DNA from: Spirochaetota bacterium
GTDB lineage: Bacteria; Spirochaetota; Spirochaetia; Treponematales; UBA12059
DNA: 55,109 bases
Direction of reading: 5' to 3'
Assembly (NCBI GenBank): GCA_018816345.1
Contig: JAHIWG010000006.1
Location: 1-55,109, forward strand
The position numbers were made by a program, and so were the translations under genes. The notes beneath the pieces were generated by a model. It ran no database searches and was not told the DNA's origin. It worked only from the letters and a program-made list of their open reading frames with translations. The stretch's first letter is position 1, and every line of letters begins with the position of its first letter. Below, one piece after another: positions 14,841 through 22,672 of the stretch.

Positions 14841-15923
14841 CTATTTCTTCTCTTCCGAGAAGCCGGTCTTCGTCTCCTGCTTCATGCGCTCGATGTAGCG
14901 CATGACCTGGGAAGCTCCGAAGCGCTGGCTCTCGAGGCGCTTACGATCGTCTTCCTTCTGCCCGACGATGCCCCAGATGGCCTCGTCGTCGATGTCGCGG
15001 ACAGGCTCGAGGACGGCCTTGTCGTAGAGGATCTTGACGTCCTTGACGTAGGCGATGAAGTCGCCGCCGATGGCCTCCGCGTCCCTGGAGACGAGGAACC
15101 CGGCGAACTTGACGAAGGGGGTCGAGCGCGGATAGAGCGGGTCGATCCTGAGCTCGCGGTTGCGAACGTCGGAGATGTACTGGGGATTGTCCCAGCGGAG
15201 CTCGCGCCAGCCGTCGAAGTTCAGATAGCCCATGAACATGACGTGCTCTTCGGCGTCGTTATCCTTGAGGATGATGGACAGGCCGTGGGGGAAGTTGAGT
15301 CCCTTGACGTTTACGGCGATCGACTTGATGACGCCCACGTTCTTGACGACGCCGAGGGCGGTGACGATCTTGGTGTCGGCGTTATAGCTACCCTCGAAGC
15401 GGGAAAGCCTAGCGTTGACGGGATCGGATCCCTGCGCGTCGGCCTTAGGCACGATGGCGCCGGAATCGTCGATGTCGGCCTTAGGCTCGAAGGCGGGAAC
15501 GTCGAAGGGAGGCTGTATCCTGGCCCAGGAGTTAAACGGCTCCAGGGGGAAGCTGACGCGTACTCCGAGGGCCTTGGCGCCGGCGTACTGCTTGGCGTCC
15601 TGGGCTATCTGAGCCTCGCGGGTATACGAGAGAGCCTGGCGCTCTCCGGTCCTGGACGACGAGGCGAGGATGACGTCCCAGTTGGGGATGGCGAGAGAGA
15701 TAGCCATCTGCTTCTTCTGCTCGTCGGTATAGCTAGCCCCGGCTACCGTGGAGAAATCCATCATGGTCGCGCGGTTCTGGGTCATCATCCCTTTCTGGAT
15801 GGGGTCCTCGATGATATCCGCTCCGAGGAGGGAAAAATCTATCAGGACGGCTTCATCCGCGAAAGCGACCGAGGCGCTCGCGATTAATAGAGCGGCGACG
15901 ATCAGTGCTAACGGCCTTCTCAT
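14841..15923 (-). CDS. flaA: flagellar filament outer-layer (sheath) protein FlaA
   Basis: FlaA forms the sheath around the FlaB core of spirochaete periplasmic flagella. The 360-residue precursor has a signal peptide cleaved near SVAFA-DEAVLIDF; the mature start, the PFNSWARIQPPFDVPAFEP region, the NFPHGLSIIL segment and the FVKFAGFLVSRDAEAIGGDF block followed by an acidic/basic C-terminus are typical of FlaA. Export to the periplasm by Sec is expected. AAAGGAG precedes the ATG at 15923. A near-perfect sigma70 promoter (15973-16000) and a terminator frame it as a single-gene transcript. It directly follows the seven-gene operon that ends with the GerMN gene. Confidence 0.95.
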   Translation of the reverse strand: MRRPLALIVAALLIASASVAFADEAVLIDFSLLGADIIEDPIQKGMMTQNRATMMDFSTVAGASYTDEQKKQMAISLAIPNWDVILASSSRTGERQALSYTREAQIAQDAKQYAGAKALGVRVSFPLEPFNSWARIQPPFDVPAFEPKADIDDSGAIVPKADAQGSDPVNARLSRFEGSYNADTKIVTALGVVKNVGVIKSIAVNVKGLNFPHGLSIILKDNDAEEHVMFMGYLNFDGWRELRWDNPQYISDVRNRELRIDPLYPRSTPFVKFAGFLVSRDAEAIGGDFIAYVKDVKILYDKAVLEPVRDIDDEAIWGIVGQKEDDRKRLESQRFGASQVMRYIERMKQETKTGFSEEKK

Positions 15924-15972
15924 TCAAATGCTCCTTTCCATAGTGCGCGTACAATTTACCCAATTTGACTTG

Positions 15973-16000
15973 ATTATAGTCAAGCCGTACCCTTTGTCAA
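15973..16000 (-). promoter_or_regulatory. consensus flaA promoter with overlapping dyad
   Basis: On the minus strand TTGACA (15995-16000), a 16-bp spacer and TATAAT (15973-15978) match sigma70 consensus exactly. The -10 sits inside an inverted repeat, TTGACT-ATAATCA-AGTCAA, that could bind a repressor or simply be chance. Confidence 0.8.
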
Positions 16001-16020
16001 TTATTTTATTCAATTTAAGC

Positions 16021-16572
16021 CTATTTAGCCATTAAAGACGGTTCCCATGACGGTTCGTTGCCCCCGACGGTGATCACTATCTTATAAAGCGGCAGGTTCC
16101 AGCGCAGCGTACGATCGATGAACGCGAGCGCGGCGCGCGGCTGTAGCGGAGGCGAATCGTACACGTCCGCCGACTTGAGCCGCCCGAACAGGATATCGCT
16201 CGAAACGTCGACGTAGAGCGTCTTGTCTGAGCGGATGGACGAGATCAGCCTGGCGCTCGGTACGCTTATTGGCCTCGAAGTGGGAACGAGCGGGCCGAGG
16301 AGCATTTCCTCGACGATAGAGGCCGCGGTCCTCGCCGCGTCGCGATCCGAGCGGATATACCGCAGCTCCGCGCGCGCGCCGCCTTCCGACGTGGCTTCGG
16401 GAAACCATAGCACCGTCGCCCTCCGCGAGGGAAACGAGAAGGATACCGCGGCGCTGACTATGAACGCGGCTATAAGCAGGCCAGGCCAGAATATCCTGGG
16501 CCTGAGCGCGATGTTCAGCGCCGCGCGAGCCGAGCTGAATACACTCCCTAACGAACGCTTCACGCTACTCAC
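16021..16572 (-). CDS. GerMN-domain membrane-anchored protein
   Basis: A 183-residue protein with an N-terminal transmembrane helix (about 28-50, FWPGLLIAAFIVSAAVSF) and an extracytoplasmic GerMN domain (about 52-175: VLWFPEA, SIVEEMLLGPL, LYVDVSSDILF, RTLRWNLPLYKIVITVGG). GerMN domains occur next to cell-wall amidases and in spore germination proteins; their exact role is not settled. The GTG start at 16572 overlaps the amidase stop (GTGA), so the two are translationally coupled and probably act together on peptidoglycan. It is the last gene of the operon that starts at 24170. Confidence 0.85.
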   Translation of the reverse strand: MSSVKRSLGSVFSSARAALNIALRPRIFWPGLLIAAFIVSAAVSFSFPSRRATVLWFPEATSEGGARAELRYIRSDRDAARTAASIVEEMLLGPLVPTSRPISVPSARLISSIRSDKTLYVDVSSDILFGRLKSADVYDSPPLQPRAALAFIDRTLRWNLPLYKIVITVGGNEPSWEPSLMAK

Positions 16573-17654
16573 AAACCCTTCCTATGCTCGAAATACTCCA
16601 CGAAATCTATGATGCCATTATAAATGCCGTCGCCGAGCTTACGCAAGTGACCCGGGTCGGACAGCTTCCTGGCCTCGGCCTCGTTAGTGACGAAGCCGAC
16701 CTCCACGAGCACCGAAGGCATCTTCGCGTTGCGCACGACGAACCACTCCTCGGCGCGCAGACCCCGGTCGACGGACGCGTCGCCGATTTTAGCCTTCAGG
16801 CCGCCGAGTATGCTCTTGGCCAGGAAAACGCTCTCGGTGGTGTATTCTTCCTCCAGCATGGCGTTCAGGATGGGCAGGACGCTCTTATCGACGCCCTCGG
16901 CCTTCTTGTCGTCGACGACGGTGCGCCTATACTCGGGATTCAGGTACCATACCTCGAAGCCCGAGGCCGATTTATTGAAGGAGGCGTTGGCGTGGACCGA
17001 AACGTATATGATCGCCTCGTTGAGCCCCAGCTGGACGTCGTTGGCCATATCGACTCGCGCGTCGAGGGACGGGTAGGTATCGCCCGATCGGGTTATTAGG
17101 ATACGCTTATCCGGCCACGCGGCCTGCAGGCGGGCGTAGAGGTCCTTGCCGATGGCTAGGGATACGTCCTTCTCGAGCACGCGCAGGCGATCCTTGCCGG
17201 ATCCGAATTCCCCGATAGCGCCCGAATCCTTCCCTCCGTGGCCCGGATCTATGATGATGGCGGCGACGCTGAACCGCGAGGCGCGCTCCGCGTCGCGCTC
17301 CGCGAACCATCGCGCTATGGCCCTCTCCGTATCTAGCGGCATTTGCAGGCGGCCGCCCGAGTCGCGGACGGCCGCGGACCTCAGGGGGCGGCCCGAGCCT
17401 AGAGAGAAGACGGGATAGTCCTTCTTGAAGCGCACTAAGTCGCCGCCGCGCAGGATGTGGCCGGTGCCGGTCAAGGGATCGTACGATACGGCGGCCTTCC
17501 ATTCGGAAGCCGCCGCCATGATGTCCACCCACCCCGCGGTCGCGCTTGGGGCCGTCGCGCTTGGGGCCGTCGCGCCTTGGGCGCCCGCCCTGGAGGCTAC
17601 GGCCACGAGCGCGAGCAATAAGGCCAGCCGCGAGGTTTTATCCGGCCCTCTCAA
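16569..17654 (-). CDS. N-acetylmuramoyl-L-alanine amidase (Amidase_3)
   Basis: A zinc amidase that cuts the stem peptide from muramic acid in the periplasm. The 361-residue precursor has a signal peptide (SRLALLLALVAVASRAGA) and a C-terminal catalytic domain with zinc ligands in DPGHGGKDSGA (His), EKDVSLAIGKDL (Glu) and SVHANAS (His), plus the catalytic Glu in VEVGFVTN. A middle region of about 80 residues precedes it. I place the start at TTG 17654, which overlaps the ATP-grasp stop (TTGA) and leaves a proper signal peptide; the upstream extension is arginine-rich frame noise. A 15-bp repeat encodes ATAPS units just after the signal peptide. The gene is coupled to the GerMN gene downstream. 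Confidence 0.92.
   Translation of the reverse strand: MRGPDKTSRLALLLALVAVASRAGAQGATAPSATAPSATAGWVDIMAAASEWKAAVSYDPLTGTGHILRGGDLVRFKKDYPVFSLGSGRPLRSAAVRDSGGRLQMPLDTERAIARWFAERDAERASRFSVAAIIIDPGHGGKDSGAIGEFGSGKDRLRVLEKDVSLAIGKDLYARLQAAWPDKRILITRSGDTYPSLDARVDMANDVQLGLNEAIIYVSVHANASFNKSASGFEVWYLNPEYRRTVVDDKKAEGVDKSVLPILNAMLEEEYTTESVFLAKSILGGLKAKIGDASVDRGLRAEEWFVVRNAKMPSVLVEVGFVTNEAEARKLSDPGHLRKLGDGIYNGIIDFVEYFEHRKGL
17539..17583 (-). repeat. 15-bp tandem repeat in the amidase signal/linker region
   Basis: Two exact copies of GTCGCGCTTGGGGCC (17539-17553, 17554-17568) and a degenerate third encode repeated ATAPS residues. Length change would stay in frame and only alter a linker. Confidence 0.75.
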
Positions 17655-19243
17655 GCGCCGGCCCCCGTCCCGGCCGATCCGCCGGCTACGACCCCGTCCA
17701 CGACCCACGCGCCGGCCTGGTAGCCGCCCCGGAAGAGGGCCCGCCAGAACGAGGAGCCGAGCACCGCCTCGCCGTGCGCGCCCACGGTAGCGCCCGTGAG
17801 CGCGGCGACCGCCTGCAGGGATTCGACGATGCCGCGGCCCTGCCAATCTAGCGCCGTCTCGCCCTCTACGCCCTGCAGCGGGGCGATCGATACGGTCGCC
17901 GGGTTCGCGCAGGCGCGGAGCATTCCCGGCATCTTGTCGAGCGACGCTAGCGTCATAGCCGACAGGCCCGTATAGGCCTCGGGAGGCCAGGAGGAGCCGC
18001 CCGGTCCTCGTATCCTGCCTTCTCCCCGGAGGAAGCCGGCCGTGCGGGCGTCTCCGCGCTCAAGGCGCACGAGTATCGACCTGGCGGCGGCCTCGGCGAG
18101 CCTATCCGCCGTCGCTATATCGGGCGCGACGGCTAGCACGTTGCCGCATTTCTCCACGTTATTGCACGGGAACACGACCCTGTCGCCCGCCCCGGCGCGG
18201 GCGAACACGTCGCGCACGCCTTCCAGACGCGCCGCGGCGTCCAGTCCCGCCACCGAGGCCACGGTACCCGGTATCGATATCCAGGCCCTCTCGGAGCAGG
18301 CAAGGCTTAGCGTCGGCTCGCGCATGGCCGGCTCGACGCCGCAGGCTATGTCTATGGCCTCCGCCGTCGCCTCTATGCCGCTCGAGTACGGATAGGTCCA
18401 GCCGGACATATAGCCGCCCGAGAGCCTCGCGGCTATCTCGCCTACGAAGGCGCCCGACCTCGTGTACTTGATGTCTCCCTTGGCGGCGCCGTCCCGGATG
18501 CCGAGGGCCGCGACGCCCTTCTCGAAGACCGCTACGACCTCCGAGAGGACCTCCGGCCCGTAGGCGCTGGGCATCGTGTGCCCCATCTCCACGAAGAAAG
18601 GCTCGAATACCACGGCCCTGTCGGCGACTCCCCTGAGCGCGACCCGTCCCCCGCTGACTATGGCGTCGATGCTGAATTCCGGCCCCTCGAGATAGGCCTC
18701 GACGATGGCCCGCCCCGTCCTCGAGTTAGCCACGGCGTCGTCCCAGGCCTCGCGCAGCTCGCCTATCGTCCGAGCGAGCCGGCAGCCTCGGGCGCCCATG
18801 TTATCCACGGGCTTGACGACGAGGGGCAAGGCGGCGACGCGCGACGCGAGCTCCTCCGGATCGTCCATCCGCGAGCCGTAGGCGTACGCCGGCACGGCCA
18901 CGCCTCCCGCCGCGAGACGCTCGCGCATCCTGGCCTTATCCGACGCGTCCAGAGCGACTTCGTAGGGTATTCCCGGCAGGCCGAGCTCGCGGGCCACCCA
19001 GGCGACCGAGGCGGAGAAATCCGTTCCGGCGGTCATGACCCCGGCGAGGCCGGCGATGCCCTTGGCGGCTAGCGTCAACGCTTCCTTGTCCTTGAGGTCG
19101 ACGTGCAGGAAACCGTCGGCCGACGCGGCGTTGGCCGCGTCGGGATTGCCGTCCGCGGCGTACGTCCTATAACCCTTGGACTTGGCTATCCTGATGGCGG
19201 GGCCCTGCATGACCCCGGCCCCGAGTATCAATATCGATTTCAT
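17651..19243 (-). CDS. ATP-grasp ligase-like protein of the spiro-SPASM operon
   Basis: A 530-residue protein with the carbamoyl-phosphate-synthase/PurK-type ATP-grasp fold. The N-terminus is a pre-ATP-grasp nucleotide-like fold (ILILGAGVMQGPAIRIAKSKG), then LPLVVKPVDNMGARGC (ATP-binding loop, about 144-159) and the metal site FVGEIAARLSGG (about 273-284). About 200 further residues follow with no clear assignment. ATP-grasp enzymes join a carboxylate to an amine or thiol through an acyl phosphate; the substrate here is unknown. The ATG at 19243 overlaps the stop of the upstream fusion gene (ATGA) with GGGGAG before it, so it belongs to the same operon. Confidence 0.8.
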   Translation of the reverse strand: MKSILILGAGVMQGPAIRIAKSKGYRTYAADGNPDAANAASADGFLHVDLKDKEALTLAAKGIAGLAGVMTAGTDFSASVAWVARELGLPGIPYEVALDASDKARMRERLAAGGVAVPAYAYGSRMDDPEELASRVAALPLVVKPVDNMGARGCRLARTIGELREAWDDAVANSRTGRAIVEAYLEGPEFSIDAIVSGGRVALRGVADRAVVFEPFFVEMGHTMPSAYGPEVLSEVVAVFEKGVAALGIRDGAAKGDIKYTRSGAFVGEIAARLSGGYMSGWTYPYSSGIEATAEAIDIACGVEPAMREPTLSLACSERAWISIPGTVASVAGLDAAARLEGVRDVFARAGAGDRVVFPCNNVEKCGNVLAVAPDIATADRLAEAAARSILVRLERGDARTAGFLRGEGRIRGPGGSSWPPEAYTGLSAMTLASLDKMPGMLRACANPATVSIAPLQGVEGETALDWQGRGIVESLQAVAALTGATVGAHGEAVLGSSFWRALFRGGYQAGAWVVDGVVAGGSAGTGAGA

Positions 19244-21021
19244 ACGCTCCCCGGGCGGCCCGTATAGACGGCGTAGCACTCGAAAGTGTCTCCGAGGCCG
19301 CAGAGTCTGGAGGCCGCCATGGCGGCCTTATACCGTAACGTCCGGGGATCCGCCGGAACGCCCGGAAAGCGCTCTGGATGATGCCCGGTAACGACGATAC
19401 GTTGTACCTCGAAACCGAAGCGCTTGAGAATACCGGGCGCGGTCTTCGGGCTCCAGACGGTGAAATGGTCGTCGGGGGAACGCTCGTAGAAGGCCCCCGG
19501 ATCCTTCCGGGCGGAGATACCCGAGCCCGAGGGCGTCGAGAAGGCGAACACGCCGCCGGGCCTTAGGAGCGAGGCCGCGCGCCTCAGGATACGGCCGAGC
19601 TCCTCGAAATGCTCTATGACGTACCACATCGAGAGGCAGGCAGCGTTCCGCGGGTACAGGCCGTCGGCGCCGGGCTCGGAGAAATCGCCTACGAAGGCCG
19701 GGACGCCGAAGCTGTCGCGCACGTACTCCACGGCGTCGGGGGACAGGTCTGAGCCTACGGGATCCCAGCCGCGGGCCTGGGCCTCGGCGACGAAGGCGCC
19801 GTAGGCGCAGCCGACGTCCAGGATGCATTGCCCCTCGTGGCCGGCGGGCAGGAGCGATTCAATGACGCCCAGGCGCTTGGCCGCCGAGAGCCTGATGGAA
19901 GGGATATCCTCGATGTACGTGCGCCCGTATTGCGCCTTGTACTCCTCGAAGAAGTAGGCTCGCTCCGCGTAGGGGTTTTCCCTCGGATGAAAGTGCGCCA
20001 TGCGCACGAGGCCGCAATCGGGGCAGGCGAGGTAGGTCTTTCGCTCGTTCCTATAGACCGCGACGCCGTCGGGGCGGCCGCAGCAGGGGCATTCGCCCGA
20101 GTTCCTCGGCGTCAGCGAATCGATCCTCGCCGCGAGGTCCAGCCGTTCCCGGGGAGCCGCCCGAGCCGTCGCCTCTATCATGCCTCCGGGCTCCGCGAGC
20201 ATGGAGCCGAGGACCTTCCTGCTAGGCGCCGATATACCGAGGCTGTAGAAGCCGGCGGCTCGGGATAGTTCCTCGTGCGCGTCGCTAGGGTTTAGTAGGA
20301 GCACCGCGCAACCGGCCCAGGCAGCCTCGAAGGCGGTGAGGCCGAACTGCGTGACGACGAGATCGTACGAGCGGAGCATCTCCTTGAGGTCCTGCACAGG
20401 ACCTATGGCGGTCACGCCGGGGAAACGCGACTCGGACCTCGAAAGAGCCCCCGTGACCACCGTGACCTGCTCGGGCGATAGGATCCCGCCGCCTATGGCC
20501 GCCTCCAGGAAGGATTCGGCTAGCCTGCGGGGGTCTTCCCCCCCGAAGCTCACGAGGACGCGCCGTATCGCCTGAGGAGGCTCCCGCCTCGCCTCGGGCA
20601 AGGAGAGGAAGCCTAGCGAGGCGATGTTAGGCGGCGATCCGACGCGGGCGGCCCGCCTGGCGCGGGGCAGGATGTCAATGAGGTACGAGGCTCGCGGCCT
20701 CGCCTCCCCGCCCTCGTCTATCGCGACTACTGCCCCCCGGGCCGACCATCGCGCCAGCTCCGTGGCGCTGGTCTCTCGCCTGTCGAGGACTACGAGCCTG
20801 AAGCGCGCCTCCGACCTCAGCTCGCCTATGACGCGGACGGCGCCCATCTCCCGGGGATACGCGAGCCGTAGCTCGTCGGCGCTCCAGTAGCCCTCTCCAG
20901 GATCGTCCGCCAGGAACAGGGCCGCGGTATTACCGAGCGCCCGCGCGAGCGAGAAGCACCGGACCAGGTGGCCGGAGCCGTTCCCGCGGCGGACCGACGG
21001 CACGAGGAGTATTTCTACCAT
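19240..21021 (-). CDS. SpsG/PseG-like sugar-nucleotide enzyme fused to a methyltransferase
   Basis: A 593-residue fusion. Residues 1-295 resemble the GT-B type UDP-sugar hydrolase/transferase PseG/SpsG (RRGNGSGHLVRCFSLARAL near the start, VLVSFGGEDP at 155-164, TQFGLTAFEAAWAGCAVLLL at about 224-243). A zinc ribbon follows (C311, C314, C333, C336), then a class I methyltransferase with motif I LDVGCAYGAF (401-410) and WYVIEHFEEL. The layout of zinc ribbon plus methyltransferase is like sugar C-methyltransferases. It probably prepares or modifies a nucleotide-linked sugar with the SpsF-like enzyme encoded 5 bp upstream. Its ATG at 21021 lacks a strong ribosome site, and it ends in an ATGA overlap with the ATP-grasp gene. 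Confidence 0.82.
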   Translation of the reverse strand: MVEILLVPSVRRGNGSGHLVRCFSLARALGNTAALFLADDPGEGYWSADELRLAYPREMGAVRVIGELRSEARFRLVVLDRRETSATELARWSARGAVVAIDEGGEARPRASYLIDILPRARRAARVGSPPNIASLGFLSLPEARREPPQAIRRVLVSFGGEDPRRLAESFLEAAIGGGILSPEQVTVVTGALSRSESRFPGVTAIGPVQDLKEMLRSYDLVVTQFGLTAFEAAWAGCAVLLLNPSDAHEELSRAAGFYSLGISAPSRKVLGSMLAEPGGMIEATARAAPRERLDLAARIDSLTPRNSGECPCCGRPDGVAVYRNERKTYLACPDCGLVRMAHFHPRENPYAERAYFFEEYKAQYGRTYIEDIPSIRLSAAKRLGVIESLLPAGHEGQCILDVGCAYGAFVAEAQARGWDPVGSDLSPDAVEYVRDSFGVPAFVGDFSEPGADGLYPRNAACLSMWYVIEHFEELGRILRRAASLLRPGGVFAFSTPSGSGISARKDPGAFYERSPDDHFTVWSPKTAPGILKRFGFEVQRIVVTGHHPERFPGVPADPRTLRYKAAMAASRLCGLGDTFECYAVYTGRPGSV

Positions 21022-21026
21022 ATCGC

Positions 21027-21713
21027 TTATCCGCCCTTCCGCTCGGCCCGAACCCAGGACAGGACCTCCTCGTCGGAAGGCGCCGCGCCGTATTCCGATA
21101 CTATCGCCAGGGCCCTATCGAAATCGGCCCGGGTGTCTACCGTGACGCGGCCGCCCGGCAGGAAGTAGCCCTCGGGGCACTCGGGCCTGAGCACGGAGAA
21201 CAGGCCGGGGTTACGGTATAGGTACGGGCAGACGTGCTCTCGATCGAACGCATCGCGGGCCTCGCGCGCGGCCTTAAGGAGGGCGCCCGCGAGCACGGCC
21301 TCGACGCCCATGCCCACGGGCATGCCGACGAGCCCCACGTAATCCGCTCCCGCCTCGCGGGCGACGCTCAGGGCGGCCTCGGCGAGCGTCGCCGATACGA
21401 AGGGATTGTCTCCCGTGGCCCGGACCACCCTGCTTAGGGAGAACGCCTCGATAGCCATGGCGTACCGGGCCAGGACGTCGTCCTTGGGCCCCGCGAACAC
21501 CGAGAAGCCGGCGTCCCGCGCCGCCTCGCCGAGGGCTGACGCGCCGGCGGCGTCGGTCGCGAGGACGTACTCGTCGGCATCTATCCCGCGCAGCCTGCGC
21601 ATGACCATCCCCGCGAGGCACGTCCCGCCTATCGGGAGCAGGGCCTTGCCTGGCAGCCTCGAGGAGTCGAGGCGCATCTGGACCACGACGCCCGTCCGCT
21701 CCCCTCCCGTCAC
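21027..21713 (-). CDS. SpsF-like cytidylyltransferase
   Basis: A 228-residue enzyme of the CMP-sugar synthetase (SpsF/CMP-Kdo synthetase) family. The nucleotide-binding N-terminus is visible as QMRLDSSRLPGKALLPIGG, followed by RATGDNPFVSA (the metal-binding D region) and RVTVDTRADFDRALAIV near the end, a signature of SpsF proteins. It should activate a sugar acid or related sugar with CTP. The start is GTG at 21713, overlapping the preceding stop (GTGA); an internal ATG at the QMRLDSS motif would cut the first strand. It pairs with the SpsG-like protein encoded next, as SpsF and SpsG do in other bacteria. Confidence 0.88.
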   Translation of the reverse strand: MTGGERTGVVVQMRLDSSRLPGKALLPIGGTCLAGMVMRRLRGIDADEYVLATDAAGASALGEAARDAGFSVFAGPKDDVLARYAMAIEAFSLSRVVRATGDNPFVSATLAEAALSVAREAGADYVGLVGMPVGMGVEAVLAGALLKAAREARDAFDREHVCPYLYRNPGLFSVLRPECPEGYFLPGGRVTVDTRADFDRALAIVSEYGAAPSDEEVLSWVRAERKGG

Positions 21714-22672
21714 GAAAGCGGGTCCCATAGATCGGCGAGGCGCGCGGCGTCGGCCTTGAAGCGGTACGAGCAGGCGGAGACCCATTCCCGGGCCGCCTTG
21801 AATTCCTCGAGGCCGGAGGCGGGGCCCATCCTCGAGCGGGCCAGGTAGCTTATCAGCCTGGAACGGGGCAGGACCGCGCAGTCGCCGCGATACGATGGGG
21901 CGAGGTTCTTGAGCCAGAACCGGCCGTAGTCCGCGTCGGGCGTCGTATCGTCCGGCTGTGGCGAGCCTTCGTAATTGAGCCTGAGGGCCTGGGCGTAGCG
22001 GATCGACTCTCCCCATAGCCACGCGCGCATGCCGAAGTCGAGCTTCTGCCAATACGGGTTGGAGATGGTCCAGTCGAAGCCCCCGAGCGAGGTGAATTTC
22101 TCGCGCGAGTATATGCCGCAGGCGTCGAAGGGATAGAGGCTCTTCTCCCCGTCCGCCTTGGGCGGCAGGGGGACGACCTTGAAGGCCTTCCCGGATTGCG
22201 CCGGATGGCTGATAGACGGCACGACCGAGCCGGCCGAGTCGTTCAGGGTCGGGACGAGGCAGGCGGCCCCTAGCTCCGTGACCTTGTCGAAGAAGCGGCT
22301 CGACAGCGTGCTCGTCGCGAGCCTCAGGTCGTTCCACATGACCAGCACGAACGGCGAGCAGGATTCGCGCATGCCGATGTTGATCCTCGCGCCTAGGTTG
22401 GCTTCCTCGTGCAGGCAGACGAAGCGGACCTGCGGGTACTTCGACGTGATACCCTCCAACTCGGGCGAGTCAACGGGCCCCTCCATCGATACGATAGAGT
22501 CGAAGCCTACCTTGACGAGGTCCTGTATCAGCGCGGCCCGGTAGAGCCTCGGGCCTCGGTTGAGGAGGAGCACCGAGACGGGGAAGCCGTCGTTGCAGCC
22601 CGCGCCCCGTCCGCCTCCCAGGACCGTATAGGTAGGCCTGAAGGCGTCAAGCGTTAAAGGTATGGTATTCAT
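21710..22672 (-). CDS. glycosyltransferase-2-like protein
   Basis: A 320-residue protein with a GT-A type layout: an N-terminal nucleotide-binding part (PVSVLLLNRGPRLYRAALIQ), ANLGARINIGMRES, and VMWNDLR, which stands where the metal-binding DXD usually lies but is not a canonical DXD. A later region (LGGFDW, YWQKLDFGMRAWLWG) resembles the acceptor half of family 2 enzymes. It probably transfers a sugar in the cytoplasm, but the donor is unknown. The ATG at 22672 lies 26 bp inside the end of the spiro-SPASM gene, and the end overlaps the SpsF-like start, so all three are coupled. Confidence 0.72.
   Translation of the reverse strand: MNTIPLTLDAFRPTYTVLGGGRGAGCNDGFPVSVLLLNRGPRLYRAALIQDLVKVGFDSIVSMEGPVDSPELEGITSKYPQVRFVCLHEEANLGARINIGMRESCSPFVLVMWNDLRLATSTLSSRFFDKVTELGAACLVPTLNDSAGSVVPSISHPAQSGKAFKVVPLPPKADGEKSLYPFDACGIYSREKFTSLGGFDWTISNPYWQKLDFGMRAWLWGESIRYAQALRLNYEGSPQPDDTTPDADYGRFWLKNLAPSYRGDCAVLPRSRLISYLARSRMGPASGLEEFKAAREWVSACSYRFKADAARLADLWDPLS

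Noticed and set aside
17655-17846. Extension of the amidase to 17846
   Set aside because: This segment overlaps the ATP-grasp gene and is arginine/glycine-rich; the TTG at 17654 gives a normal signal peptide.
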